From assembly GCA_024682015.1 (NCBI GenBank), contig JAIKZT010000011.1, positions 1 through 43,783 on the forward strand: DNA of 43,783 nucleotides. The letters run 5' to 3'. Origin of the DNA: Clostridia bacterium. Lineage in GTDB: Bacteria > Bacillota > Clostridia > Peptostreptococcales > Anaerovoracaceae. Made by a program: the position numbers and the translations under genes. How positions within the stretch are numbered: the stretch's first letter is position 1; every line of letters starts with the position of its first letter. This document shows positions 24,468 to 31,886 of the stretch, piece after piece. The notes below the pieces were generated by a model. The model saw nothing but the letters and a program-made list of their open reading frames with translations. It ran no database searches and was not told where the DNA came from.

Positions 24468-25121
24468 TTACAGGTCGATAGTCTCAAAATGTCTGCACGC
24501 ATCTCGGCAGGACAGCAGGGTCATCAGCAGGAAGGCGATGACCCCCGCAGCCAGGCACCCCAGCTGCAGGCCGATGCAGTCCGTCCCGAATGCGTTCAGC
24601 TTTTCCAGTCCCGGGATGTGGTGCAACGCCTCGAACGCGCCGATGGAGAGAAAACCAGCGATCAGAAAGCCTACGAAGGGCTTTCCGAACTGGTAGCCCG
24701 TCCTGAAAAATCCTCCCACGAAGATCCAGTTGAACAATCCGAAAAGGAAGAACGCCGCGCCCAGGGCGAAGAGATTCGCGTTCATCAGCGGGTTTGAGCG
24801 GTACACCGCTGACCCCGCCAGGAGGGTCATCCGAAGGCCTGTGCAGACCGCCATCAGCGCCAGCGTGCAGGCCTCGATGAAGCAGGTGAACATATAGCGG
24901 CCTTTCACCACGTCCCGCTTGGCGATGGGCAGCAGCACGGAGAACACGGTGTCGTTCGCTTCCCGCGCCGTCTGGAAGGTCTGAAAGATCCCCAGCGAGG
25001 AGAAGATCGCGCCGCAGAGGACGGGGTAGCCGGGAAGCAGGAACATCGCTCCGAATGCGATGAACAGGTACGAGAGCACGGACGCGCTCAGTTTCATTTC
25101 CTTCAGCAGAACGTTACGCAT
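24468..25121 (-). CDS. ABC-2 type transporter permease
   Basis: 217 residues with about six hydrophobic segments, e.g. LSYLFIAFGAMFLLPGYPVL, CFIEACTLALMAVCTGL, LFALGAAFFLFGLFNWIFVGGFF, FVGFLIAGFLSIGAF and LGCLAAGVIAFLLMTLL. The segment FQTFQTAREANDTVFSVLLPIAKRDVVKGRY is the typical cytoplasmic loop of small ABC-2 permeases (PF13346-like), often next to a GntR or XRE regulator. It overlaps the ATPase gene by 8 nt. Substrate not known; peptides or membrane-active compounds are typical. Confidence 0.85.
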   Translation of the reverse strand: MRNVLLKEMKLSASVLSYLFIAFGAMFLLPGYPVLCGAIFSSLGIFQTFQTAREANDTVFSVLLPIAKRDVVKGRYMFTCFIEACTLALMAVCTGLRMTLLAGSAVYRSNPLMNANLFALGAAFFLFGLFNWIFVGGFFRTGYQFGKPFVGFLIAGFLSIGAFEALHHIPGLEKLNAFGTDCIGLQLGCLAAGVIAFLLMTLLSCRDACRHFETIDL

Positions 25122-25836
25122 GGATCTCCCCCCTTTCCAGCCGCAGCATCGTATCCTCCAGCGTCTCTCCGTCCAGGGAGAACCGCGCTTCGAAATCCGC
25201 CTTCGGCATGGCCGCGACGATCTCGCCCTTCGAGATGTACACGATGTCGTCTGCGCACTTTTCGATGTCCGAGATGACGTGGGTGGAGAAGAACACCGCG
25301 ACGCCTTCCTTCTTCAGCTCGGTGAACAGATCCAGCAGCTCGTTGCGGGAAAACGGGTCCAGCCCGCTGGTCGGCTCGTCCAGGATCAGCACCTGCGCCC
25401 TGTGAGACAGCGCCAGGAGAAGGTTGAACTTCACCTTCATGCCCTCGGACAGCGCCAGCGGCGTCTTCGCCTCATCGAGCTGAAACAGATCGAGATACTT
25501 CCGGTAGGCCGCGTCGTCCCAGGTATCGTAGAACCGCCGGACGATGGATGCGATGTCGCGGATCTTCTTTCTCGGATACCAGCTGACCGTGCCCGTCGAA
25601 TATCCGAGCCGCTTCTTGATCGCCGCCTCATCTGTCATCAGCGGCTGTCCGAAGTAGCAGACACTGCCGCCGTCCGGGTGGATGAGGTTCAGCATGGCCT
25701 TGATCGTCGTGGTCTTGCCGGCGCCGTTTCTGCCGATGAAGCCCGTGATCCGGCCGCTTTCGATGCTGAAAGACACGTCTTTCAGCGTAAATGACGGGTA
25801 TTTCTTGACGAGGCCCCGCACTTCCGCAATACTCAT
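25114..25836 (-). CDS. ABC transporter ATP-binding protein
   Basis: 240 residues, a single nucleotide-binding domain. Walker A GRNGAGKTTTIKAM, Q-loop area, atypical signature LSEGMKVKFNLLLAL (LSEGM in place of LSGGQ), Walker B VLILDEPTSGLDP, and H-loop STHVISDIE. Start ATG 25836 follows GCGGAGG; an earlier in-frame start at 25905 is not supported. It pairs with the overlapping permease gene. The LSEGM form is common in the YtrB-like exporters that accompany small ABC-2 permeases. Confidence 0.92.
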   Translation of the reverse strand: MSIAEVRGLVKKYPSFTLKDVSFSIESGRITGFIGRNGAGKTTTIKAMLNLIHPDGGSVCYFGQPLMTDEAAIKKRLGYSTGTVSWYPRKKIRDIASIVRRFYDTWDDAAYRKYLDLFQLDEAKTPLALSEGMKVKFNLLLALSHRAQVLILDEPTSGLDPFSRNELLDLFTELKKEGVAVFFSTHVISDIEKCADDIVYISKGEIVAAMPKADFEARFSLDGETLEDTMLRLERGEIHA

Positions 25837-25963
25837 AAAAACCTCCGCGAATTGAATTTCTATGATTATTGTAAAGCATGGTTGCCTATCTTTCCACCAA
25901 CCCAAAATAACGCAAAACTATGTTTTTCGTTATTTTAGGTTGCATTCTGTCCTTCCGGAGCAG

Positions 25964-26470
25964 CTACTCCCGCAGCTGGCGGTCGAACTCCAGAGACTCC
26001 TTCTTGCCGTGGATGCGGCCGAGGCCGTACATCAGGACTGTGGCGCAGACCAGGTTGAGCCAGCCAACGGGCGATCCCTGAAAACTGTTCAGGAGCCCGA
26101 TGAACAGGTTCAGCCCGCCGATGATGGCCAGCATGCGGCCGATGCGGTCCAGATGCGCGATCTTGGAATCGATGTCGGAGTAGATGTCGAACGCGCCGTC
26201 CGCCGCTTTCTTGCGGAAATAGATCCACATTATCATGCGGCCGATGAATTCCGCGCCGGACTCTTCCATAAAGCTTACGTATCCTTCGTCATAAGGCCGC
26301 ATCTCCAGCCGCACCGTGTATTCGCCAGGCTCGCAGCGCTTAAAACGGTACGTGCACCAGCCAACGCCGTCCAGAACCCAGCCCTCGAGCGCCATCTCGT
26401 TCAGCCAGCGCTCTTCCTTGTCGAAGTCCCAGACCCAAAACCACTTTTTGATCGTCTTTCTCTCGCTCAT
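25964..26470 (-). CDS. DUF2812 membrane protein
   Basis: 168 residues. The N-terminal half carries the DUF2812 signature KKWFWVWDFDKEERWLNEMALEGWVL and a beta-rich YRFKRCEPGEYTVRLEM. Two hydrophobic helices follow: IGRMLAIIGGLNLFIGLLNSF and WLNLVCATVLMYGLGRI. Genes of this family commonly follow a PadR repressor, as here, where it begins 1 nt after the PadR stop (ATG 26470 preceded by GGAGG). Molecular function is unknown; a membrane sensor or effector controlled by PadR is plausible. Confidence 0.87.
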   Translation of the reverse strand: MSERKTIKKWFWVWDFDKEERWLNEMALEGWVLDGVGWCTYRFKRCEPGEYTVRLEMRPYDEGYVSFMEESGAEFIGRMIMWIYFRKKAADGAFDIYSDIDSKIAHLDRIGRMLAIIGGLNLFIGLLNSFQGSPVGWLNLVCATVLMYGLGRIHGKKESLEFDRQLRE

Positions 26471-26471
26471 G

Positions 26472-26795
26472 CTATGCCTCCTGCGCCTTTCCCAAAATGC
26501 GCTCCCCGTTGTCCGCCAGTTCCCTCAGCCGCGCCACTTCCTTTTCCAGGATGACCCGGCCGCGCTGCGTCAGCTGATACTCTTTCTTGCGGCTGCCGCT
26601 CTCAACGGGCAGCTGTTCGATCCAGCCCTTGTCCACCATGGCGCTGAGTGCGCCGTACAGAGTGCCCGCCGCCAGCCGTACCCGGCCTTTGGACAGTTCC
26701 TCCGCCTGCTGCATGATCCCGTAGCCGTGCTGCGGACTGACCAGCGAAAGCAGGATGTAGTAGGTGCTTTCCGTTAATGCTATGCTGTCTATCAT
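26472..26795 (-). CDS. PadR-family transcriptional regulator
   Basis: 107 residues, a short PadR-s2 type winged helix. ILLSLVSPQHGYGIMQQAEELSKGRVRLAAGTLYGALSAMVDKGWI shows the family HTH, followed by the wing SGSRKKEYQLTQRGRVILEKEV and a short dimerisation helix. Its own promoter carries two dyads (26825-26841 and 26856-26872), one in the promoter spacer, so autorepression is likely. It is the first gene of a unit with the DUF2812 gene and probably the downstream ABC transporter. Confidence 0.92.
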   Translation of the reverse strand: MIDSIALTESTYYILLSLVSPQHGYGIMQQAEELSKGRVRLAAGTLYGALSAMVDKGWIEQLPVESGSRKKEYQLTQRGRVILEKEVARLRELADNGERILGKAQEA

Positions 26796-26824
26796 ACGTT
26801 CACTTCTTTCTATCGGCGACCGCT

Positions 26825-26841
26825 ATATCGCCTCTCGATAT
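26825..26841. promoter_or_regulatory. PadR operator 1 (proximal)
   Basis: Dyad ATATCG-N5-CGATAT, arms 26825-26830 and 26836-26841, near the expected transcription start. Same arms and spacer as operator 2, offset 31 bp, about three helical turns. Confidence 0.7.
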
Positions 26842-26852
26842 ATCGTGATTAG

Positions 26853-26881
26853 AGTATATCGGATGACGATATAATTGTCAA
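26853..26881 (-). promoter_or_regulatory. padR promoter with operator 2 in the spacer
   Basis: TTGACA (complement of 26876-26881), 17-bp spacer, TATACT (complement of 26853-26858). A second ATATCG-N5-CGATAT dyad at 26856-26872 covers the -10 and spacer, so bound repressor would block polymerase. Confidence 0.8.
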
Positions 26882-26905
26882 CGGGTTTTTGAAAAATTTT
26901 TCAGG

Positions 26906-26951
26906 ATAAAAAAGGACGGTTTTCCCCGATGAGATCGAGGAAAAACCGCCC
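26906..26951 (-). terminator. Rho-independent terminator after the SPFH operon
   Basis: Imperfect hairpin between GGACGGTTTTCCCCGA (from 26914) and TCGAGGAAAAACCGCCC (to about 26951); on the minus strand it is followed by a T-run (complement of A at 26908-26913). Confidence 0.8.
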
Positions 26952-26977
26952 GCTTTACCGTTATTGGGTCCGGTTTC

Positions 26978-27526
26978 TCAATATTCTCCGTTGTCCACGG
27001 AATCGTCGTGCTCCGCGAACAGATGGTAGCGCTTCAGCATCTCCGCATCGCAGCTCGCCGCGTGAGAGGCACCCAGATCCATCAGATCGCCGCGGCGCAG
27101 GATGCGCTCCTCTTCGCGCATCTGCCGCGCCAGCCAGTCGTGCTGGCGATCGTCCTTCATGAACGTTTCCGCCAGACTGGATCTGCCTTCCGCTCTCATC
27201 GAAGAGCCCAGCGATTTGCCCAGGGCGCGCTTGTCCGAGACCTTGGAAGGCTCAAGCGTTGCCGGCGCGTGATACTCACCGGAGTTGCCGGACGACAGCG
27301 GCCGTACCAGCTTGCCGCTGCCCGAAGACCTGCCCGGCCCGCTCCAGGCGGACGGCGTCTGCTGCGTATTCTGCCGCAGCCACGCGTTCGGATCGCCCTG
27401 GCTTCTGCGGGTGTTCTTTGCGGCCTTGCTGACCCTGCTCAGCACGAACAGTACGACGATCAGCGGCAGGATGCTGCTGAGAAAAGCAAATATACCGGCT
27501 ATCATCTCCTGCACCCCGCCGTACAT
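26978..27526 (-). CDS. Membrane-anchored protein of unknown function, partner of the SPFH protein
   Basis: 182 residues. One N-terminal membrane helix (IAGIFAFLSSILPLIVVLFVLSRV, ~8-31), then a basic Ser/Gly/Pro-rich linker and an acidic, helical C-terminal part with DDRQHDWLARQMREEERILRR. The start codon overlaps the stop of the SPFH gene (TAATG), so the two are translated as a pair. I do not recognise the family; it is not an NfeD-type partner. Membrane location with a cytoplasmic tail is the simplest reading. Confidence 0.7.
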   Translation of the reverse strand: MYGGVQEMIAGIFAFLSSILPLIVVLFVLSRVSKAAKNTRRSQGDPNAWLRQNTQQTPSAWSGPGRSSGSGKLVRPLSSGNSGEYHAPATLEPSKVSDKRALGKSLGSSMRAEGRSSLAETFMKDDRQHDWLARQMREEERILRRGDLMDLGASHAASCDAEMLKRYHLFAEHDDSVDNGEY

Positions 27527-28443
27527 TATTCGGCCTTGCCTTCCTTGGCAGGCTCATCCTTGACGGCAGCAGACAGCGCGCCGAGCGTGCCTGCCAGATT
27601 GGCGATGTCGGAGGGCACGATGATCTTCGTGGCCTTGCCGTCCGCCATCTTTTCGGCGGTCTTGTAGCTCTCCAGCGTGATGTAACCGGCCGACGGGCCC
27701 GCCTCGTTGATGAGCTTGATACCTTCGGCCCGCGCCTTCTGCACGGCGAGCAGGGCTTCGGCTTCACCTTCAGCCTCGCGGATGCGCTGCTGCTTGACGG
27801 CTTCTGCGCGCAGGATCGCGGCTTCCTTTTCACCTTCGGCGAGCGTGATCGCGCTCTGCTTCTTACCTTCGGCGGTGAGGATCGCTTCTCTCTTTTCGCG
27901 TTCAGCCTTCATCTGCTTTTCCATCGCTTCCTGGATGCTGCGCGGCGGCGCGATGTTCTTGACCTCAACGCGGCTGACCTTGATGCCCCACTTGTCCGTT
28001 GCGTTGTCGAGGATGGACGTGATGCGGCTGTTGATGTCGTCGCGGCTCGTGAGCGTTTCGTCCAGCGTCATGGAACCGATGATGTTGCGCAGCGTCGTCG
28101 CAGACAGGTTCTCGATGGCGGCGATGGGACGCTCCACGCCGTAGGCGAACAGCTTCGCGTCGAAAATGTAGAAGAACACGACCGAGTCGACCATCATCGT
28201 AACGTTGTCCTTCGTGATGACCGGCTGCGGTTCAAAGTCCGCGACCTGCTCCTTCAGGGACACTTTCTTGACGATGCGATGAATGATGGGCACCTTGAAG
28301 TGCAGGCCGGCGCCCCAGGTCGCCTTGTACTGGCCGAGCGCTTCCACGATCCACGCGCTTGCCTGCGGTACGATGCAGATGCAGCGAATGGCGAGGATGA
28401 TCAGCAGCAGAACGATGATCACACCAATGATAGTTCCTAACAT
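27526..28443 (-). CDS. SPFH/band-7 (stomatin/paraslipin-like) membrane protein
   Basis: 305 residues. One N-terminal membrane helix (GTIIGVIIVLLLIILAIRCICIV), then the band-7 domain with VPQASAWIVEALGQYKATWGAGLHFKVPIIHRI and TLRNIIGSMTLDETLTSRDDINSRI. A long Ala/Glu/Lys/Arg coiled coil follows (KQMKAEREKREAILTAEGKKQSA and onward, ~180-240). Such proteins oligomerise into membrane microdomains and act as scaffolds or protease modulators. It forms a two-gene unit with the downstream anchored protein. Confidence 0.92.
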   Translation of the reverse strand: MLGTIIGVIIVLLLIILAIRCICIVPQASAWIVEALGQYKATWGAGLHFKVPIIHRIVKKVSLKEQVADFEPQPVITKDNVTMMVDSVVFFYIFDAKLFAYGVERPIAAIENLSATTLRNIIGSMTLDETLTSRDDINSRITSILDNATDKWGIKVSRVEVKNIAPPRSIQEAMEKQMKAEREKREAILTAEGKKQSAITLAEGEKEAAILRAEAVKQQRIREAEGEAEALLAVQKARAEGIKLINEAGPSAGYITLESYKTAEKMADGKATKIIVPSDIANLAGTLGALSAAVKDEPAKEGKAE

Positions 28444-28566
28444 CTCTTTCTCCTTTTCTTCCTTTTGCGTTTCCGGGCGGTGACCCGCCCATTTTCTGAA
28501 AAAACTCTTGCAAGACCCATTTATGGGACTTTACGCGTGTTATGATGGCTCCGTCTTAAAGAAGAG

Positions 28567-28626
28567 AGCCGCCGCGCACGTATTTCCGGTTCATTTGTTC
28601 GCACAAAACCAAACTCTGCGGCGGCT
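28567..28626. terminator. Long-loop GC hairpin, probable bidirectional terminator
   Basis: Perfect 9-bp stem AGCCGCCGC 28567-28575 / GCGGCGGCT 28618-28626 with a T-run on the plus strand (to 28630) and CTCTTCTTT on the minus strand. It follows the minus-strand lipoprotein gene. Confidence 0.6.
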
Positions 28627-28646
28627 TTTTCGTGCGATCTTCTGCG

Positions 28647-29180
28647 CTAAGGAACCAGATTCTCCTCTTTCATGTTCTTCGACAGGATGCTCCAAACCGT
28701 CCAGAACGATTCCTTGCCATTATCGGGCATGTGCTCGGACGTGACCCGGGTGTACTCCCCATCGCGGTAGAATTTCGTCACGTACAGGAAGCCCGTGATC
28801 CCGCTGTAGTCGTCGTGGTCCTTCCACGCGCCCATCTCCGCCTTGTCGATGGCCGCCATGGCCTCGTCGTAGACCGAGACCGGAACGATGTAGCTGACCT
28901 CTTTTTCGGGCGCCTCTTCGCTCTCGCGGGTATAACTCGTGAGCGTAAGGTGTTCCGCGTCGAGGCTGTAGAGGACGAGCTCGGAATAATGGGTGTCGCC
29001 GGGGACCGCCTGCGGCTGTTCGAAATAGTCGATCAGCAGCGTTCCTTCTTTCAGCCCTTCCAGCGCGTCCGAATACGTCGGCGCATCGATTTCTTCCACG
29101 TTTGCCTTCTTTCCCTTGCAGCCCGCCATCGTCAGTGCAAGCGTCAATATGAGCAGCAGAATGAGGATGAGCCTCTTCAT
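28647..29180 (-). CDS. Putative lipoprotein of unknown function
   Basis: 177 residues. N-terminal signal with KR, a hydrophobic core ILILLLILTLALT and lipobox MAGC (Cys21), so export and lipid anchoring are expected. The mature part is acidic and beta-rich; SYIVPVSVYDEAMAAIDKAEMGAWKDHDDYSGITGFLYVTKFY suggests a compact extracellular domain, but I recognise no family. It lies 12 nt downstream of purC on the same strand, so it may share its transcript; a long-loop hairpin closes the unit. Confidence 0.75.
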   Translation of the reverse strand: MKRLILILLLILTLALTMAGCKGKKANVEEIDAPTYSDALEGLKEGTLLIDYFEQPQAVPGDTHYSELVLYSLDAEHLTLTSYTRESEEAPEKEVSYIVPVSVYDEAMAAIDKAEMGAWKDHDDYSGITGFLYVTKFYRDGEYTRVTSEHMPDNGKESFWTVWSILSKNMKEENLVP

Positions 29181-29192
29181 CGCCCTTCCCTC

Positions 29193-30062
29193 CTATTCCA
29201 GGGGTTTGCCGGTGAGCAGTTCGAAGGCCTGCTCGTACTTGGCGATGGTCTTGTCCACGATGTCCTGCGGCAGCGTCCAGTCGTGCTCGTTGGCCTTGAG
29301 CCAGTCGCGGGCGAACTGCTTGTCGAAGGAGGGCTGACCCTTGCCGGGTTCATAGCCTTCCAGCGGCCAGAAGCGGGAGCTGTCGGGCGTCAGCATCTCG
29401 TCACCCAGCACGATGTTTCCGTCTTCGTCCAGGCCGAACTCGAACTTCGTGTCCGCGATGATGATGCCTCTCTCCAGCGCATACGCCGCGCACTTTTTGT
29501 AGAGCTTCAGCGTAAGGTCGCGCAGGGCGCAGGCGTATTTGTAGCCGCAGCCGGGGAAGCGGTCCTCGAGCCAGACGACGCTCTCCAGGAAGGAGATGTT
29601 CTCGTCGTGATCGCCCAGATCCGCCTTCGTGGACGGCGTGTAGATGGGCTCGGGCAGCTGCTGGCATTCCTTTAGCCCTTCGGGCAGGCGGATGCCGCAG
29701 ACAGTGCCGTCCTTCTGGTAGCTCGCCCAGCCGCTGCCGGTGATGTATCCGCGTACGACGCATTCCACGGGCAGCATCGTGAGCTTTTTGACCATCATGC
29801 TGTTCCCGTCGAAGCGCGGCTGGCGGAAGAACTCCGGCATGTCGTTTACGTCCGTGGAGATCATGTGGTTGGGCACGATGTCCTGCGTGAGCTCAAACCA
29901 GAACTTCGACATCTGGGTGAGCACTTTTCCTTTTTTGCTGACGGTATTGTGCAGGATCACGTCGAAGCAGCTGATCCGGTCGGTAGCGACCAGGATGAGG
30001 CTGTCGCCGATGTCGTAGATCTCGCGGACTTTTCCTTCCTTGATGGGCTTGTATTCTGTCAT
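29193..30062 (-). CDS. purC: Phosphoribosylaminoimidazole-succinocarboxamide synthase PurC
   Basis: 289 residues, the length of the longer (eukaryote/clostridia-like) SAICAR synthetases. It joins CAIR and aspartate with ATP. Seen: KEGKVREIYDIGDSLILVATDRISCFDVIL, PVECVVRGYITGSGW, GLKECQQLPEPIYTPSTKAD, IADTKFEFGLDEDG and GDEMLTPDSSRFWPLEGY. ATG 30062 follows AAGGAGGGAGTCC. It is 18 kb from the main purine operon and followed by a lipoprotein gene, so it is regulated separately. Confidence 0.96.
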   Translation of the reverse strand: MTEYKPIKEGKVREIYDIGDSLILVATDRISCFDVILHNTVSKKGKVLTQMSKFWFELTQDIVPNHMISTDVNDMPEFFRQPRFDGNSMMVKKLTMLPVECVVRGYITGSGWASYQKDGTVCGIRLPEGLKECQQLPEPIYTPSTKADLGDHDENISFLESVVWLEDRFPGCGYKYACALRDLTLKLYKKCAAYALERGIIIADTKFEFGLDEDGNIVLGDEMLTPDSSRFWPLEGYEPGKGQPSFDKQFARDWLKANEHDWTLPQDIVDKTIAKYEQAFELLTGKPLE

Positions 30063-30139
30063 GGACTCCCTCCTTGCAACGCGCACTATTTTCCTTATTT
30101 TAGAATAATACAAAAGCGGCCCTGCCGCAAGGGTCTTGT

Positions 30140-30168
30140 TTGACTAATCCGCCAAGTTCCTCTATAAT
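30140..30168 (+). promoter_or_regulatory. Promoter of the DUF308-like membrane protein gene
   Basis: TTGACT 30140-30145, 17-bp spacer, TATAAT 30163-30168; ribosome site AGAAAGG lies before the ATG at 30194. Confidence 0.75.
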
Positions 30169-30193
30169 GGATTAGTTTCAGAAAGGTTTCATC

Positions 30194-31732
30194 ATGAGAA
30201 TACTGACCGTCATATCCGGCATCCTGCTGGCCGCAGCGGGAGCCTTCACATTCGCGTTTTATACGAACGCGTTCACGGGACTCGCGTTCATCCTCGGCAG
30301 CGTCATGCTCGTCTCGGGGCTCTGCAGTCTCGGCGCGTACATCATCTCCGGCAGGACGAACCGTCTGCCCGACACCGTGCTGGTCGAGGGCATGGTCTGC
30401 GCCCTGTTCGGGTTTGCCGTGCTCAACAACTCCGTGTCCGACGCCATGGTCGTGCTGTTCTTCGGCACGTGGATGACCCTGGCAGGGGTCACCCGCATCT
30501 CGCAGAGTTTCGCGGTGAGCCGCTTCAGGCCGAAAGACTGGGCGAAGATCATGCCGCTGGCCATGATGGGCACCATTCTGGGGCTCATCATGCTGATGCC
30601 TTCGCTCACGAGCGAGATCGACCCCATGTTCCTGGTCGGCGGAGCGTTCATCGTCAACGGGTTTTCCCAGCTCATCTACGCCATGTACATGCGCAAGCAC
30701 AAGCTGACGCAGCGCGAGATCGAGGCGCAGGAGCGCGCGGAAGCCAGAAAGATCGCCAAGGAAGCCGAGCGCATGGAGCGCGACAAGAACCGCAGCGTCA
30801 GCTGGCACGAGCGCGAAGAAAAGCGCGAGGAGGAGCGGCGTCAGGAAAAGCACCGCCTCGCCGAGCAGCGGGCCGCCAAGATGCAGGAACTGCAGGAAAG
30901 GCGCGCCTCGCGCAGGCCGGCCGAAGAGGCCACCATGGAGTTTACGCCCGAGGAAGTGGCGGAGATCCGGGCTGCGGCGGGCGCACAGGAACAGGATGGC
31001 ACGCAGCCGGAGGCAGTATCGCCGGGCAGCCAGCCCGAGGAACCCTTCGCGCAGGATGAGCCTATCGAAGAGATCCCAGCAGAAGAAGCGCCTGCAGAAG
31101 AGACGGTGACAACGGAGCAGGCCCCGGAGCCTTCCGCAGAGGAATCCGCTGCGGAAGAGCCGGGCGAAACGCCTGCCCGCGAGGAGGCGTTCCCTGCGGA
31201 GGAGGCTGAAGAAGAGCCCGCGCCCGTTGAAGAAAGCGCGGTTTCCAAGGAGGCCGAGGCCGAACCCGAGCCGCAATTCTCCGAGGAAGAGTTCCTCCGC
31301 GAGACGCGCGAAAAGGCAAAGGCGCCCGTCTGGAAGGCGCCGGAAAACATTCCGTCGCTTCGCGCCGCCATGAAGGCCGAACCTGCGGAGACCCCTGCTC
31401 CGGCCGCAAAGGAGCCGGAAGAGCTCGTCCCCGCCAAGCGCGCGGCCGTCAACATCGAGAAGATCGAAGAAGGCCTGACGAGCGTGGAATTCGCCCCCAT
31501 CGAACTGCCGCAGCTGGAACTGGCGTCGGAAGGCGGCGAAGCGGAAGCGCGCGGCGAGATCATCCAGGAACTGGAGAAGGAAGTGAAGAAGGAAGACCCC
31601 TTCAAGCCCTTCCAGGCGCTCAAACTGGAGGACCTGTTCGGCGACGATTACGTTCCCCTGCGCGAAAAGGATCCCAAGGAAGCCACCCGCTTCACCCAGT
31701 CCCTCAATCTGGACTGGACGAAGAGACCGTAG
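30194..31732 (+). CDS. DUF308/HdeD-like membrane protein with a long acidic cytoplasmic tail
   Basis: 512 residues. Residues 1-165 form about six membrane helices in the pattern of DUF308/HdeD proteins (LTVISGILLAAAGAFTF, GLAFILGSVMLVSGLCSLGAYI, ALFGFAVLNN, AMVVLFFGTWMTLAGVTRI, MPLAMMGTILGLIMLM, FLVGGAFIVNGFSQLIYAMYM). A strongly charged coiled coil follows (~170-245), then a Glu/Ala/Pro-rich low-complexity stretch (~250-370) and a C-terminal part with LEDLFGDDYVPLREKDP. DUF308 proteins normally end after the helices (~180 residues), so the tail is a large addition. Function unknown; a membrane scaffold is possible. Confidence 0.8.
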   Translation: MRILTVISGILLAAAGAFTFAFYTNAFTGLAFILGSVMLVSGLCSLGAYIISGRTNRLPDTVLVEGMVCALFGFAVLNNSVSDAMVVLFFGTWMTLAGVTRISQSFAVSRFRPKDWAKIMPLAMMGTILGLIMLMPSLTSEIDPMFLVGGAFIVNGFSQLIYAMYMRKHKLTQREIEAQERAEARKIAKEAERMERDKNRSVSWHEREEKREEERRQEKHRLAEQRAAKMQELQERRASRRPAEEATMEFTPEEVAEIRAAAGAQEQDGTQPEAVSPGSQPEEPFAQDEPIEEIPAEEAPAEETVTTEQAPEPSAEESAAEEPGETPAREEAFPAEEAEEEPAPVEESAVSKEAEAEPEPQFSEEEFLRETREKAKAPVWKAPENIPSLRAAMKAEPAETPAPAAKEPEELVPAKRAAVNIEKIEEGLTSVEFAPIELPQLELASEGGEAEARGEIIQELEKEVKKEDPFKPFQALKLEDLFGDDYVPLREKDPKEATRFTQSLNLDWTKRP

Positions 31733-31786
31733 GAAGTCCTCTGTGGTATCCTGCTTTCCCCCGGGCATATCCCCTTTATAAACACG

Positions 31787-31823
31787 CCCCGCAGAAAGTT
31801 TCATGAGCTTCTGCGGGGTTTTT
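31787..31823 (+). terminator. Rho-independent terminator of the DUF308-like gene
   Basis: Stem CCCCGCAGAA 31787-31796 with TTCTGCGGGG 31809-31818, followed by TTTTT. Lies between convergent genes. Confidence 0.9.
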
Positions 31824-31886
31824 GCATGGATCCCCGGAAGGTCAGACAGACGCGCGGGCACCGTGCCATCCGCCGCATGCAGGGGA

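Noticed and set aside
30095..31861. 588-codon minus-strand open frame
   Set aside because: Antisense to the DUF308-like gene; Arg/Leu/Gly-rich shadow of its Glu/Ala/Pro tail, without a ribosome site.
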